Shown one piece after another: positions 12,693 through 23,294 of a stretch of 64,000 bases of DNA. The stretch spans positions 989,501 to 1,053,500 of the forward strand of contig JAWQEG010000411.1 in NCBI GenBank assembly GCA_033782935.1, read 5' to 3'. The notes beneath the pieces were generated by a model. That model was not told the DNA's origin. It worked only from the letters and a program-made list of their open reading frames with translations, and did no database searches. A program made the translations under genes and the position numbers. Numbering within the stretch: position 1 is the first letter of the stretch; each line of letters begins with the position of its first letter. The DNA comes from Petrolisthes cinctipes. Lineage: Eukaryota; Arthropoda; Malacostraca; Decapoda; Porcellanidae.

Positions 12693-15689
12693 AGTACAGA
12701 TTGCTTCTGAGACCCCAAAATATTGAATTTTCGGGTGTTTTGAGCCTGAATTTGAGATATAAACGGGTACAGAAGATACATGCACATATTGACTTTGTGC
12801 ACCAAAAATGTCGATTTTCAGCATGTTTTGGTCCTGAATTTTGAAAATACTCTAACACTGAGTAGGCATGTACAGATTGCTTCTGGGACCCCAAAATATT
12901 AAATTTTCGGGTGTTTTGAGCCAGAATTTGAGATATAAACGGGTACTGAAGATGCATGCACATATCGACTTTTGTGCACCTAAAAGATCGATTTTCAGTA
13001 TGTTTTGAGCATGTATTTTGAAAATACTCTAACACGGAGTAGGCATGTACAGATACCTTTTGGGACCTCTAAATATCGAATTTTCGGGTGTTTTGGGACT
13101 GAATTTGAGATATCGATTTTTTGGCACCTAAAATGTCGATTTTTAGCATGTTTTTAGCCTATATTTTGAAAATATTCTAGCACTGTGTAGGCATGTACAG
13201 ATTGCTTCTGGGACCCCAAAATATTGAATTTTCGGGTGTTTTGAGCCTGAATTTGAGATATAAACGGGTACAGAAGATACATGCACATATTGACTTTGGG
13301 CATCTAAATTATCGATTTTCAGCATGTTTTGGGCCTGTATTTTGAAAATACTCTAACACTGAGTAGGCATGTACAGATTGCTTCTGGGACCCCAAAATAT
13401 TGAATTTTCGGGTGTTTTGAGCCTGAATTTGAGATATAAACGGGTACTGAAGATGCATGCACATATCGACTTTTGTGCACCTAAAAGATCGATTTTCAGT
13501 TTGTTTTGAGCATGTATTTTGAAAATACTCTAACACGGAGTAGGCATGTACAGATCGCTTTTGGGACCCCAAAATATCGAATTTTCGGGTGTTTTGGGAC
13601 TGAATTTGAGATATCGATTTTTTGGCACCTAAAATGTCGATTTTTAGCATGTTTTTCGCCTATATTTTGAAAATATTCTAGCACTGTGTAGGCATGTACA
13701 GATTGCTTCTGGGACCCCAAAATATTGAATTTTCGGGTGTTTTGAGCCTAAATTTGAGATATAAACGGGTACAGAAGATACATGCACATATTGACTTTGG
13801 GCATCTAAAATATCGATTTTTAGCATGTTTTGGGCCTGTATTTTGACAATACTCTAACACTGAGTAGGCATGTACAGATTGCTTCTGGGACCCCAAAATA
13901 TTGAATTTACGGGTGTTTTGAGCCTGAATTTGAGATATAAACGGGTACTGAAGATGCATGCACATATCGACTTTTGTGCACCTAAAAGATCGATTTTTAG
14001 CATGTTTTTAGCCTATATTTTGAAAATATTCTAGCACTGAGTAGGCATGTACAGATTGCTTCTGGGACCCCAAAATATTGAATTTTCGGGTGTTTTGAGC
14101 CTGAATTTGAGATATAAACGGGTACTGAAGATGCATGCACATATCGACTTTTGAGCATGTATTTTGAAAATACTCTAACACGGAGTAGGCATGTACAGAT
14201 CGCTTCTGGGACCCCTAAATATCGAATTTTCGGGTGTTTTGGGACTGAATTTGAGATATCGACTTTTTGGCACCTAAAAGATCGATTTTTAGCATGTTTT
14301 TAGCCAATATTTTGAAAATATTCTAGCACTGAGTAGGCATGTACAGATTGCTTCTGGGACCCCAAAATATTGAATTTTCGGGTGTTTTGAGCCTGAATTT
14401 GAGATATAAACGGGTACAGAAGATACATGCACATATTGACTTTGGGCACCAAAAATGTCGATTTTCAGCATGTTTTGGTCCTGAATTTTGAAAATTCTCT
14501 AACACTGAGTAGGCATGTACAGATTGCTTCTGGGACCCCAAAATATTAAATTTTCGGGTGTTTTGAGCCTGAATTTGAGATATAAACGGGTACTGAAGAT
14601 GCATGCACATATCGACTTTTGTGCACCTAATGATCGATTTTCAGTATGTTTTGAGCATGTATTTTGAAAATACTCTAACACGGAGTAGGCATCTACAGAT
14701 CGCTTCTGGGACCCCTAAATATCGAATTTTCGGGTGTTTTGGGACTGAATTTGAGATATCGACTTTTTGGCACCTAAAAGATCGATTTTTAGCATGTTTT
14801 TAGCCTATATTTTGAAAATATTCTAGCACAGTACAGATTGCTTCTGCGACCCCAAAATATTGAATTTTCGGGTGTTTTGAGCCTGAATTTGAGATATAAA
14901 CGGGTACAGAAGATACATGCACATATTGACTTTGGGCACCAAAAATATCGATTTTCAGCATGTTTTGGGCCTGAATTTTGAAAATACTCTAACACGGAGT
15001 AGGCATGTACAGATCGCTTCTGGGACCCCAAAATATCGAATTTTAGGGTGTTTAGGGCCAGAATTTGAGATATAAACGGGTACAGAAGATGCATGCACAT
15101 ATCGACTTTTGGGCACCTAAAAGATCGATTTTCAGTATGATTTTGGCCTGTATTTTGAAAATACTCTAACAAGGAGTAGGCATGTACAGATACCTTCTGG
15201 GACCTCAAAATATCGAATTTTCGGGTGTTTTGGGACGGAATTTGATATATCGATTTTTTGGCACCTAAAATGTCGATTTTTAGCATGTTTTTAGCCTATA
15301 TTTTGAAAATATTCTAGCACTGTGTAGGCATGTACAGATTGCTTCTGGGACCCCAAAATATTGAATTTTCGGGTGTTTTGAGCCTGAATTTGAGATATAA
15401 ACGGGTACAGAAGATACATGCACATATTGACTTTGGGCATCTAAAATATCGATTTTCAGCATGTTTTGGGCCTGTATTTTGAAAATACTCTAACACTGAG
15501 TAGGCATGTACAGATTGCTTCTGGGACCCCAAAATATTGAATTTTCGGTTGTTTTGAGCCTGAATTTGAGATATAAACGGGTACTGAAGATGCATGCACA
15601 TATCGACTTTTGTGCACCTAAAAGATCGATTTTCAGTATGTTTTGAGCATGTATTTTGAAAATACTCTAACACGGAGTAGGCATGTACA
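12693..15689 (+). repeat. Mosaic satellite with truncated copies of the 1961-bp unit
   Basis: Contains pieces of the preceding unit in a new order. GTTTTGGTCCTG and AAATATTAAAT recur near 12829 and 12897, and again near 14470 and 14543. The 33-bp deletion recurs at 14149-14153 only about 140 bp from an AGCCAATATT monomer, whereas the spacing in the 1961-bp unit is about 640 bp, so one 501-bp trimer has been lost here. GCACAGTACAG at about 14826 repeats the 10.73 kb junction. Regular A'-D-C2 order resumes near 15314. Confidence 0.7.
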
Positions 15690-17671
15690 GATCGCTTCTG
15701 GGACCCCTAAATATCGAATTTTCGGGTGTTTTGGGACTGAATTTGGGATATCGACTTTTTGGCACCTAAAAGATCGATTTTTAGCATGTTTTTAGCCTAT
15801 ATTTTGAAAATATTCTAGCACTGAGTAGGCATGTACAGATTGCTTCTGCGACCCCAAAATATTGAATTTTCGGGTGTTTTGAGCCTGAATTTGAGATATA
15901 AACGGGTACAGAAGATACATGCACATATTGACTTTGGGCACCAAAAATATCGATTTTCAGCATGTTTTGGGCCTGAATTTTGAAAATACTCTAACACGGA
16001 GTAGGCATGTACAGATCGCTTCTGGGACCCCAAAATATCGAATTTTCGGGTGTTTAGGGCCTGAATTTGAGATATAAACGGGTACAGAAGATGCATGCAC
16101 ATATCGACTTTTGGGCACCTAAAAGATCGATTTTCAGTATGTTTTTGGCCTGTATTTTGAAAATACTCTAACACGGAGTAGGCATGTACAGATACCTTCT
16201 GGGACCTCTAAATATCGAATTTTCGGGTGTTTTGGGACTGAATTTGAGATATCGATTTTTTGGCACCTAAAATGTCGATTTTTAGCATGTTTTTAGCCTA
16301 TATTTTGAAAATATTCTAGCACTGTGTAGGCATGTACAGATTGCTTCTGGGACCCCAAAATATTGAATTTTCGGGTGTTTTGAGCCTGAATTTGAGATAT
16401 AAACGGGTACAGAAGATACATGCACATATTGACTTTTGGCATCTAAAATATCGATTTTCAGCATGTTTTGGGCCTGTATTTTGAAAATACTCTAACACTG
16501 AGTAGGCATATACAGATTGCTTCTGGGACCCCAAAATATTGAATTTTCGGGTGTTTTGAGCCTGAATTTGAGATATAAACGGGTACTGAAGATGCATGCA
16601 CATATCGACTTTTGTGCACCTAAAAGATCGATTTTCAGTATGTTTTGAGCATGTATTTTGAAAATACTCTAACACGGAGTAGGCATGTACAGATCGCTTC
16701 TGGGACCCCTAAATATCGAATTTTCGGGTGTTTTGGGACTGAATTTGAGATATCGACTTTTTGGCACCTAAAAGATCGATTTTTAGCATGTTTTTAGCCT
16801 ATATTTTGAAAATATTCTAGCACTGAGTAGGCATGTACAGATCGCTTCTGGGACCCCAAAATATTGAATTTTCGGGTGTTTTGAGCCTGAATTTGAGATA
16901 TAAACGGGTACAGAAGATACATGCACATATCGATTTTCAGCATGTTTTGGGCCTGAATTTTGAAAATACTCTAACACGGAGTAGGCATGTACAGATCGCT
17001 TCTGGGACCCCATAATATCAAATTTTCGGGTGTTTAGGGCCAGAATTTGAGATATAAACGGGTACAGAAAATGCATGCACATATCGACTTTTGGGCACCT
17101 AAAAGATCGTTTTTCAGTATGTTTTTGGCCTGTATTTTGAAAATACTCTAACACGGAGTAGGCATGTACAGATACCTTCTGGGACCTCTAAATATCGAAT
17201 TTTCGGGTGTTTTGGGACTGAATTTGAGATATCGATTTTTTGGCACCTAAAATGTCGATTTTTAGCATGTTTTTCGCCTATATCTTGAAAATATTCTAGC
17301 ACTGTGTAGGCATGTACAGATTGCTTCTAGGACCCCAAAATATTGAATTTTCGGGTGTTTTGAGCCTGAATTTGAGATATAAATGGGTACAGAAGATACA
17401 TGCACATATTGACTTTGGGCATCTAAAATATCGATTTTCAGCATGTTTTGGGCCTGTATTTTGAAAATACTCTAACACTGAGTAGGCATGTACAGATTGC
17501 TTCTGGGACCCCAAAATATTGAATTTTCGGGTGTTTTGACCCTGAATTTGAAATATAAACGGGTACTGAAGATGCATGCACATATCGACTTTTGTGCACC
17601 TAAAAGATCGATTTTCAGTATGTTTTGAGCATGTATTTTGAAAATACTCTAACACGGAGTAGGCATGTACA
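15690..17671 (+). repeat. First copy of a 1982-bp tandem duplication (two hexamers)
   Basis: The unit is a 1002-bp hexamer plus a 980-bp hexamer; the short one has a 22-bp deletion at 16927-16930. Markers shared at an offset of 1982 are AATTTGGGATATCG (15743 and 17725), GTAGGCATATACAG near 16504 and 18486, the 22-bp junction (16927 and 18909) and CTATATCTTG (about 17278 and 19260). Edges are placed by eye to within about 50 bp. Confidence 0.82.
16927..16930 (+). repeat. 22-bp deletion junction in an A monomer
   Basis: The A monomer reads GCACATATCGATTTTCAGC, skipping the 22 bases that normally lie between CACATAT and CGATTTTCAGC. ATAT occurs at both ends of the lost segment. The same junction lies at 18909-18912 in the duplicated copy, so the deletion came before the 1982-bp duplication. 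Confidence 0.85.
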
Positions 17672-19653
17672 GATCGCTTCTTGGACCCCTAAATATCGAA
17701 TTTTCGGGTGTTTTGGGACTGAATTTGGGATATCGACTTTTTGGCACCTAAAAGATCGATTTTTAGCATGTTTTTAGCCTATATTTTGAAAATATTCTAG
17801 CACTGAGTAGGCATGTACAGATTGCTTCTGGGACCCCAAAATATTGAATTTTCGGGTGTTTTGAGCCTGAATTTGAGATATAAACGGGTACAGAAGATAC
17901 ATGCACATATTGACTTTGGGCACCAAAAATATCGATTTTCAGCATGTTTTGGGCCTGAATTTTGAAAATACTCTAACACGGAGTAGGCATGTACAGATCG
18001 CTTCTGGGACCCCAAAATATCGAATTTTCGGGTGTTTAGGGCCTGAATTTGAGATATAAACGGGTACAGAAGATGCATGCACATATCGACTTTTGGGCAA
18101 CTAAAAGATCGATTTTCAGTATGTTTTTGGCCTGTATTTTGAAAATACTCTAACACGGAGTAGGCATGTACAGATACCTTCTGGGACCTCTAAATATCGA
18201 ATTTTCGGGTGTTTTGGGACTGAATTTGAGATATCGATTTTTTGGCACCTAAAATGTCGATTTTTAGCATGTTTTTAGCCTATATTTTGAAAATATTCTA
18301 GCACTGTGTAGGCATGTACAGATTGCTTCTGGGACCCCAAAATATTGAATTTTCGGGTGTTTTGAGCCTGAATTTGAGATATAAACGGGTACAGAAGATA
18401 CATGCACATATTGACTTTTGGCATCTAAAATATCGATTTTCAGCATGTTTTGGGCCTGTATTTTGAAAATACTCTAACACTGAGTAGGCATATACAGATT
18501 GCTTCTGGGACCCCAAAATATTGAATTTTCGGGTGTTTTGAGTCTGAATTTGAGATATAAACGGGTACTGAAGATGCATGCACATATCGACTTTTGTGCA
18601 CCTAAAAGATCGATTTTCAGTATGTTTTGAGCATGTATTTTGAAAATACTCTAACACTGAGTAGGCATGTACAGATCGCTTCTGGGACCCCTAAATATCG
18701 AATTTTCGGGTGTTTTGGGACTGAATTTGAGATATCGACTTTTTGGCACCTAAAAGATCGATTTTTAGCATGTTTTTAGCCTATATTTTGAAAATATTCT
18801 AGCACTGAGTAGGCATGTACAGATCGCTTCTGGGACCCCAAAATATTGAATTTTCGGGTGTTTTGAGCCTGAATTTGAGATATAAACGGGTACAGAAGAT
18901 ACATGCACATATCGATTTTCAGCATGTTTTGGGCCTGAATTTTGAAAATACTCTAACACGGAGTAGGCATGTACAGATCGCTTCTGGGACCCCAAAATAT
19001 CGAATTTTCGGGTGTTTAGGGCCAGAATTTGAGATATAAACGGGTACAGAAAATGCATGCACATATCGACTTTTGGGCACCTAAAAGATCGATTTTCAGT
19101 ATGTTTTTGGCCTGTATTTTGAAAATACTCTAACACGGAGTAGGCATGTACAGATACCTTCTGGGACCTCTAAATATCGAATTTTCGGGTGTTTTGGGAC
19201 TGAATTTGATATATCGATTTTTTGGCACATAAAATGTCGATTTTTAGCATGTTTCTCGTCTATATCTTGAAAATATTCTAGCACTGTGTAGGCATGTACA
19301 GATTGCTTCTGGGACCCCAAAATATTGAATTTTCGGGTGTTTTGAGCCTGAATTTGAGATATAAACGGGTACTGAAGATACATGCACATATTGACTTTGG
19401 GCATCTAAAATATCGATTTTCAGCATGTTTTGGGCCTGAATTTGAAAATACTCTAACAATGAGTAGGCATGTACAGATTGCTTCTGGGACCCCAAAATAT
19501 TGAATTTTCGGGTGTTTTGAGCCTGAATTTGAGATATAAACGGGTACTGAAGATGCATGCACATATCGACTTTTGTGCACCTAAAAGATCGATTTTCAGT
19601 ATGTTTTGAGCATGTATTTTGAAAATACTCTAACACGGAGTAGGCATGTACAG
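17672..19653 (+). repeat. Second copy of the 1982-bp tandem duplication
   Basis: Collinear with 15690-17671. Differences include GAGTCTGAATTTG near 18541, GGCACATAAAATG near 19225 and TTTCTCGTCTATATC near 19252. The end of the copy is disturbed: near 19437 a T is missing from GCCTGAATTTTG. A third partial copy of the 17.1-17.4 kb stretch lies near 20.09-20.4 kb, where GATCGTTTTTCAG (17106 and 20089) and CTTCTAGGACCC are shared at an offset of 2983. Confidence 0.8.
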
Positions 19654-22440
19654 ATCGCTTCTGGGACCCCTAAATATCGAATTTTCGGCTGTTTTGGGAC
19701 TGAATTTGAGATATCGACTTTTTGGCACCTAAAAGATCGATTTTTAGCATGTTTTGGGCCTGTACTTTGAAAATACTCTAGCACTGAGTAGGCATGTACA
19801 GATTGCTTCTGGGACACCAAAATATTGAATTTTCGGGTGTTTTGAGCCTGAATTTGAGATATAAACGGGTACAGAAGATACATGCACATATTGATTTTGG
19901 GCACCAAAAATATCGATTTTCAGCATGTTTTGGGCCTGAATTTTAAAAATACTCTAACACGGAGTAGGCATGTACAGATCGCTTCTGGGACTTCAAAACA
20001 TCGAATTTTCGGGTGTTTAGGGCCAGAATTTGAGATATAAACGGGTACAGAAGATGCATGCACATATCGACTTTTGGGCACCTAAAAGATCGTTTTTCAG
20101 TATGTTTTTGGCCTGTATTTTGAAAATACTCTAACACGGAGTAGGCATGTACAGATACCTTCTGGGACCTCTAAATATCGAATTTTCGGGTGTTTTGGGA
20201 CTGAATTTGAGATATCGATTTTTTGGCACCTAAAATGTCGATTTTTAGCATGTTTTTCGCCTATATCTTGAAAATATTCTAGCACTGTGTAGGCATGTAC
20301 AGATTGCTTCTAGGACCCTAAAATATTGAATTTTCGGGTGTTTTGAGCCTGAATTTGAGATATAAACGGGTACAGAAGATACATGCACATATTGACTTTG
20401 GGCATCTAAAATATCGATTTTCAGCATGTTTTGGGCCTGTATTTTGAAAATACTCTAACACTGAGTAGGCATGTACAGATTGCTTCTGGGACCCCAAAAT
20501 ATTGAATTTTCTGGTGTTTTGAGCCTGAATTTGAGATATAAACGGGTACTGAAGATGCATGCACATATCGACTTTTGTGCACCTAAAAGATCGATTTTCA
20601 GTATGTTTTTGGCCTGTATTTTGAAAATACTCTAACACGGAGTAGGCATGTACAGATCGCTTCTGGGACCTCTAAATATCGAATTTTCGGGTGTTTTGGG
20701 ACTGAATTTGAGATATCGATTTTTTGGCACCTAAATTGTCGATTTTTAGCATGTTTTTCGCCTATATTTTGAAAATATTCTAGCACTGTGTAGGCATATA
20801 CAGATTGCTTCTGGGACCCCAAAATATTGAATTTTCGTGTGTTTTGAGACTGAATTTGAGATATAAACGGGTAAAGAAGATACATGCACATATTGACTTT
20901 GGGCATCTAAAAGATCGATTTTTAGCATGTTTTGGGCCTGTATTTTGAAAATACTCTAGCACTGAGTAGGCATGTACAGATTGCTTCTGGGACACCAAAA
21001 TATTGAATTTTCGGGTGTTTTGAGCCTGAATTTGAGATATAAACGGGTACAGAAGATACATGCACATATTGACTTTGGGCACCAAAAATATCGATTTTCA
21101 GCATGTTTTGGGCCTGAATTTTGAAAATACTCTAACACGGAGTAGGCATGTACAGATCGCTTCTGGGACCCCAAAATATCGAATTTTCGGGTGTTTAGGG
21201 CCAGAATTTGAGATATAAACGGGTACAGAAGATGCATGCACATATCGACTTTTCGGCACCTAAAAGATCGATTTTCAGTATGTTTTTGGCCTGTATTTTG
21301 AAAATACTCTAACACGGAGTAGGCATGTACAGATACCTTCTGGGACCTCTAAATATCGAATTTTTGGGTGTTTTGGGACTGAATTTGAGATATCGATTTT
21401 TTGGCACCTAAAATGTCGATTTTTAGCATGTTTTTAGCCTATATTTTGAAAATATTCTATCACTGTGTAGGCATGTACAGATTGCTTCTGGGACCCCAAA
21501 ATATTGAATTTTCGGGTGTTTTGAGCCTGAATTTGAGATATAAACGGGTACAGAAGATACATGCACATATTGACTTTGGGCACCAAAAATATCGATTTTC
21601 AGCATGTTTTGGGCCTGAATTTTGAAAATACTCTAACACGGAGTAGGCATGTACAGATCGCTTCTGGGACCCCTAAATATCGAATTTTCGGGTGTTTTGG
21701 GACTGTATTTGAGATATCGACTTTTTGGCACCTAAAAGATCGATTTTTAGCATGTTTTTAGCCTATATTTTGAAAATATTCTAGCACTGAGTAGGCATGT
21801 ACAGATTGCTTCTGGGACCCCAAAATATCGAATTTTCGGGTGTTTAGGGTCAGAATTTGAGATATAAACGGGTACAGAAGATGCATGCACATATCGACTT
21901 TTGGGCACCTAAAAGATCGATTTTCAGTATGTTTTTGGCCTGTATTTTGAAAATACTCTAACACGGAGTAGGCATGTACAGATACCTTCTGGGACCTCTA
22001 AATATCGAATTTTCGGGTGTTTTGGGACTGAATTTGAGATATCGATTTTTTGGCACCTAAAATGTCGATTTTTAGCATGTTTTTAGCCTATATTTTGAAA
22101 ATATTCTAGCACTGTGTAGGCATGTACAGATTGCTTCTGGGACCCCAAAATATTGAATTTTCGGGTGTTTTGAGCCTGAATTTGAGATATAAACGGGTAC
22201 TGAAGATGCATGCACATATCGACTTTTGTGCACCTAAAAGATCGATTTTCAGTATGTTTTGAGCATGTATTTTTAAAATACTCTAACACGGAGTAGGCAT
22301 GTACAGATCGCTTCTGGGACCCCTAAATATCGAATTTTCGGGTGTTTTGGGACTGAATTTGAGATATCGACTTTTTGGCACCTAAAAGATCGATTTTTAG
22401 CATGTTTTTAGCCTATATTTTGAAAATATTCTAGCACTGA
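19654..22440 (+). repeat. Mosaic satellite between regular hexamer blocks
   Basis: The monomer order departs from strict alternation. An A-like monomer near 19744-19790 has GTTTTGGGCCTGTACTTTG joined to a CTCTAGCACTGAG end, as if a C end were fused to an A' middle. Near 20.9 kb a similar fusion follows GGGTAAAGAAG. Near 21.65-21.8 and 21.96-22.3 kb, pairs of about 325 bp replace trimers. There is no gene or foreign sequence. Confidence 0.7.
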
Positions 22441-22616
22441 GTAGGCATGTACAGATTGCTTCTGGGACCCCAAAATATTGAATTTTCGGGTGTTTTGAGC
22501 CTGAATTTGAGATATAAACGGGTACAGAAGATACATGCACATATTGACTTTGGGCACCAAAAATATCGATTTTCAGCATGTTTTGGGCCTGAATTTTGAA
22601 AATACTCTAACACGGA
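22441..22616 (+). repeat. Type A monomer (176 bp), reference copy
   Basis: First monomer of trimer version 1. Diagnostic bases are GATTGCTTCTGGGACCCC, AAATATTGAATTTT, GTTTTGAGCCTGAATTTG, GATACATGCACATATTGAC, GGGCACCAAAAATATCG, GTTTTGGGCCTGAATTTTG and a CACGGA end. It has TG where type B has CG at three positions: GATTGC versus GATCGC, ATATTGAAT versus ATATCGAAT, and ATATTGAC versus ATATCGAC. It is one base shorter than B because of one missing T in the GACTTT run. It normally follows a C2 monomer and precedes B. Confidence 0.9.
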
Positions 22617-22621
22617 GTAGG

Positions 22622-22709
22622 CATGTACAGATCGCTTCTGGGACCCCAAAATATCGAATTTTCGAGTGTTTAGGGCCAGAATTTGAGATATAAACGGGTA
22701 CAGAAGATG
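22622..22709 (+). repeat. First half-repeat of a monomer (88 bp)
   Basis: This half of a B monomer starts at CATGTACAGATCG. It aligns without large gaps to the second half at 22710-22798. Matching landmarks, first half versus second, are CATGTACAGATCGCTTCTGGG with CATGCACATATCGACTTTTGGG (compared piecewise), ATCGAATTTT with ATCGATTTT, GTGTTT with TATGTTTTT, and AATTTGAGATA with ATTTTGAAAATA. The 29-bp deletion of the C monomers removes most of the tail of this half. Confidence 0.8.
22683..22699 (+). other. CENP-B-box-like 17-mer (reference copy)
   Basis: TTGAGATATAAACGGGT aligns to the mammalian CENP-B box pattern NTTCGNNNNANNCGGGN with seven of nine defining bases matching: T, G, A and CGGG match, while the inner TC reads GA. 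The motif occurs in nearly every A, A', B and D monomer and is destroyed in C monomers, where the 29-bp deletion removes AAACGGGT. The match is incomplete and could be chance. No binding claim is made, and a CENP-B protein is not known for all eukaryotes. Confidence 0.3.
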
Positions 22710-22798
22710 CATGCACATATCGACTTTTGGGCACCTAAAAGATCGATTTTCAGTATGTTTTTGGCCTGTATTTTGAAAATACTCTAACACGGAGTAGG
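22710..22798 (+). repeat. Second half-repeat of a monomer (89 bp)
   Basis: This half starts at CATGCACATATCG and runs to the next CATGTACA. It is a diverged paralogue of the first half. In A-type monomers the likeness is clearer: CCAAAATATTG with CCAAAAATATCG, then GTTTTGAGCCTGAATTT with GTTTTGGGCCTGAATTTT at the same relative position. The monomer is therefore an old dimer of an approximately 88-bp ancestor. Confidence 0.8.
22769..22781. other. A/T-rich dyad TATTTTGAAAATA at the monomer end
   Basis: TATTTT and AAAATA are perfect inverted arms of six bases around a single G. The element recurs near base 153 of almost every monomer and extends to seven-base arms (ATATTTT-G-AAAATAT) in C monomers. 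It is one of the best conserved blocks. Short dyads are common in satellites and might favour cruciforms or protein binding; that role is inference. Confidence 0.7.
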
Positions 22799-22941
22799 CA
22801 TGTACAGATACCTTATGGGACCTCTAAATATCGAATTTTCGGGTGTTTTAGGACTGAATTTGAGATATCGATTTTTTGGCACCTAAAATGTCGATTTTTA
22901 GCATGTTTTTAGCCAATATTTTGAAAATATTCTAGCACTGT
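22794..22941 (+). repeat. Type C1 monomer (148 bp, carries the 29-bp deletion)
   Basis: Third monomer of trimer version 1. It aligns to the full 177-bp monomer except for a 29-bp gap after GAGATAT, at 22865-22868. The full-length types read GAGATATAAACGGG here and rejoin at CATATCGAC, so ATAT is present at both ends of the lost segment. Other markers are GATACCTTCTGGGACCTCTAAAT, GGGACTGAATTTG, CGATTTTTTGGCACC, AAAATGTCGATTTTTAGC, TTTTTAGCCTATATTTTG and an end in CTAGCACTGT. The reference copy has private changes (CCTTATGGG, TTTTAGGACTG, AGCCAATATT). Confidence 0.9.
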
Positions 22942-23117
22942 GTAGGCATGTACAGATTGCTTCTGGGACCCCAAAATATTGAATTTTCGGGTGTTTTGAG
23001 CCTGAATTTGAGATATAAACGGGTACAGAAGATACATGCACATATTGACTTTGGGCATCTAAAATATCGATTTTCAGCATGTTTTGGGCCTGTATTTTGA
23101 AAATACTTTAACACTGA
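22942..23117 (+). repeat. Type A' monomer (176 bp), reference copy
   Basis: First monomer of trimer version 2. It is the sister of A and shares GATTGCTTC, AAATATTGAATTTT, GAGCCTG and GATACATGCACATATTGAC. It differs by GGGCATCTAAAATATCG instead of GGGCACCAAAAATATCG, GGCCTGTATTTTG instead of GGCCTGAATTTTG, and a CACTGA rather than CACGGA end. It follows C1 and precedes D. Many A' copies start after GCACTGTGTAGG, whereas A copies start after GCACTGAGTAGG. Confidence 0.88.
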
Positions 23118-23294
23118 GTAGGCATGTACAGATTGCTTCTGGGACCCCAAAATATTGAATTTTCGGGTGTTTTGAGCCTGAATTTGAGATATAAACGGGT
23201 ACTGAAGATGCATGCACATATCGACTTTTGTGCACCTAAAAGATCGATTTTCAGTATGTTTTGAGCATGTATTTTGAAAATACTCTAACACGGA
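23118..23294 (+). repeat. Type D monomer (177 bp), reference copy
   Basis: Second monomer of trimer version 2 and positional sister of B. Its left part resembles A (GATTGC, ATATTGAAT, GAGCCTG) and its right part resembles B (GATGCATGCACATATCGAC, CACCTAAAAGATCG, CAGTATG). Its own markers are GGGTACTGAAG, TTTTGTGCACC and GTTTTGAGCATGTATTTTG. The split suggests it arose by exchange between an A-like and a B-like monomer, or that A lost CpGs only in part; the sequence alone does not decide between these. Confidence 0.88.

Larger units (their letters stand above)
22617..22793 (+). repeat. Type B monomer (177 bp), reference copy
   Basis: Second monomer of trimer version 1. Diagnostic bases are GATCGCTTCTGGGACCCC, AAATATCGAATTTT, GTGTTTAGGGCCAGAATTTG, GATGCATGCACATATCGAC, TTTTGGGCACCTAAAAGATCG, GTATGTTTTTGGCCTGTATT and a CACGGA end. 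It keeps seven CpG dinucleotides, the most of any type. Its 72 G or C bases out of 177 give 40.7% G+C. This reference copy carries a private change, TTTTCGAGTG instead of TTTTCGGGTG. Confidence 0.9.

Noticed and set aside
16833..17015. Plus-strand frames as short genes
   Set aside because: They recur at the same satellite position in many blocks and end wherever a monomer indel shifts frame.
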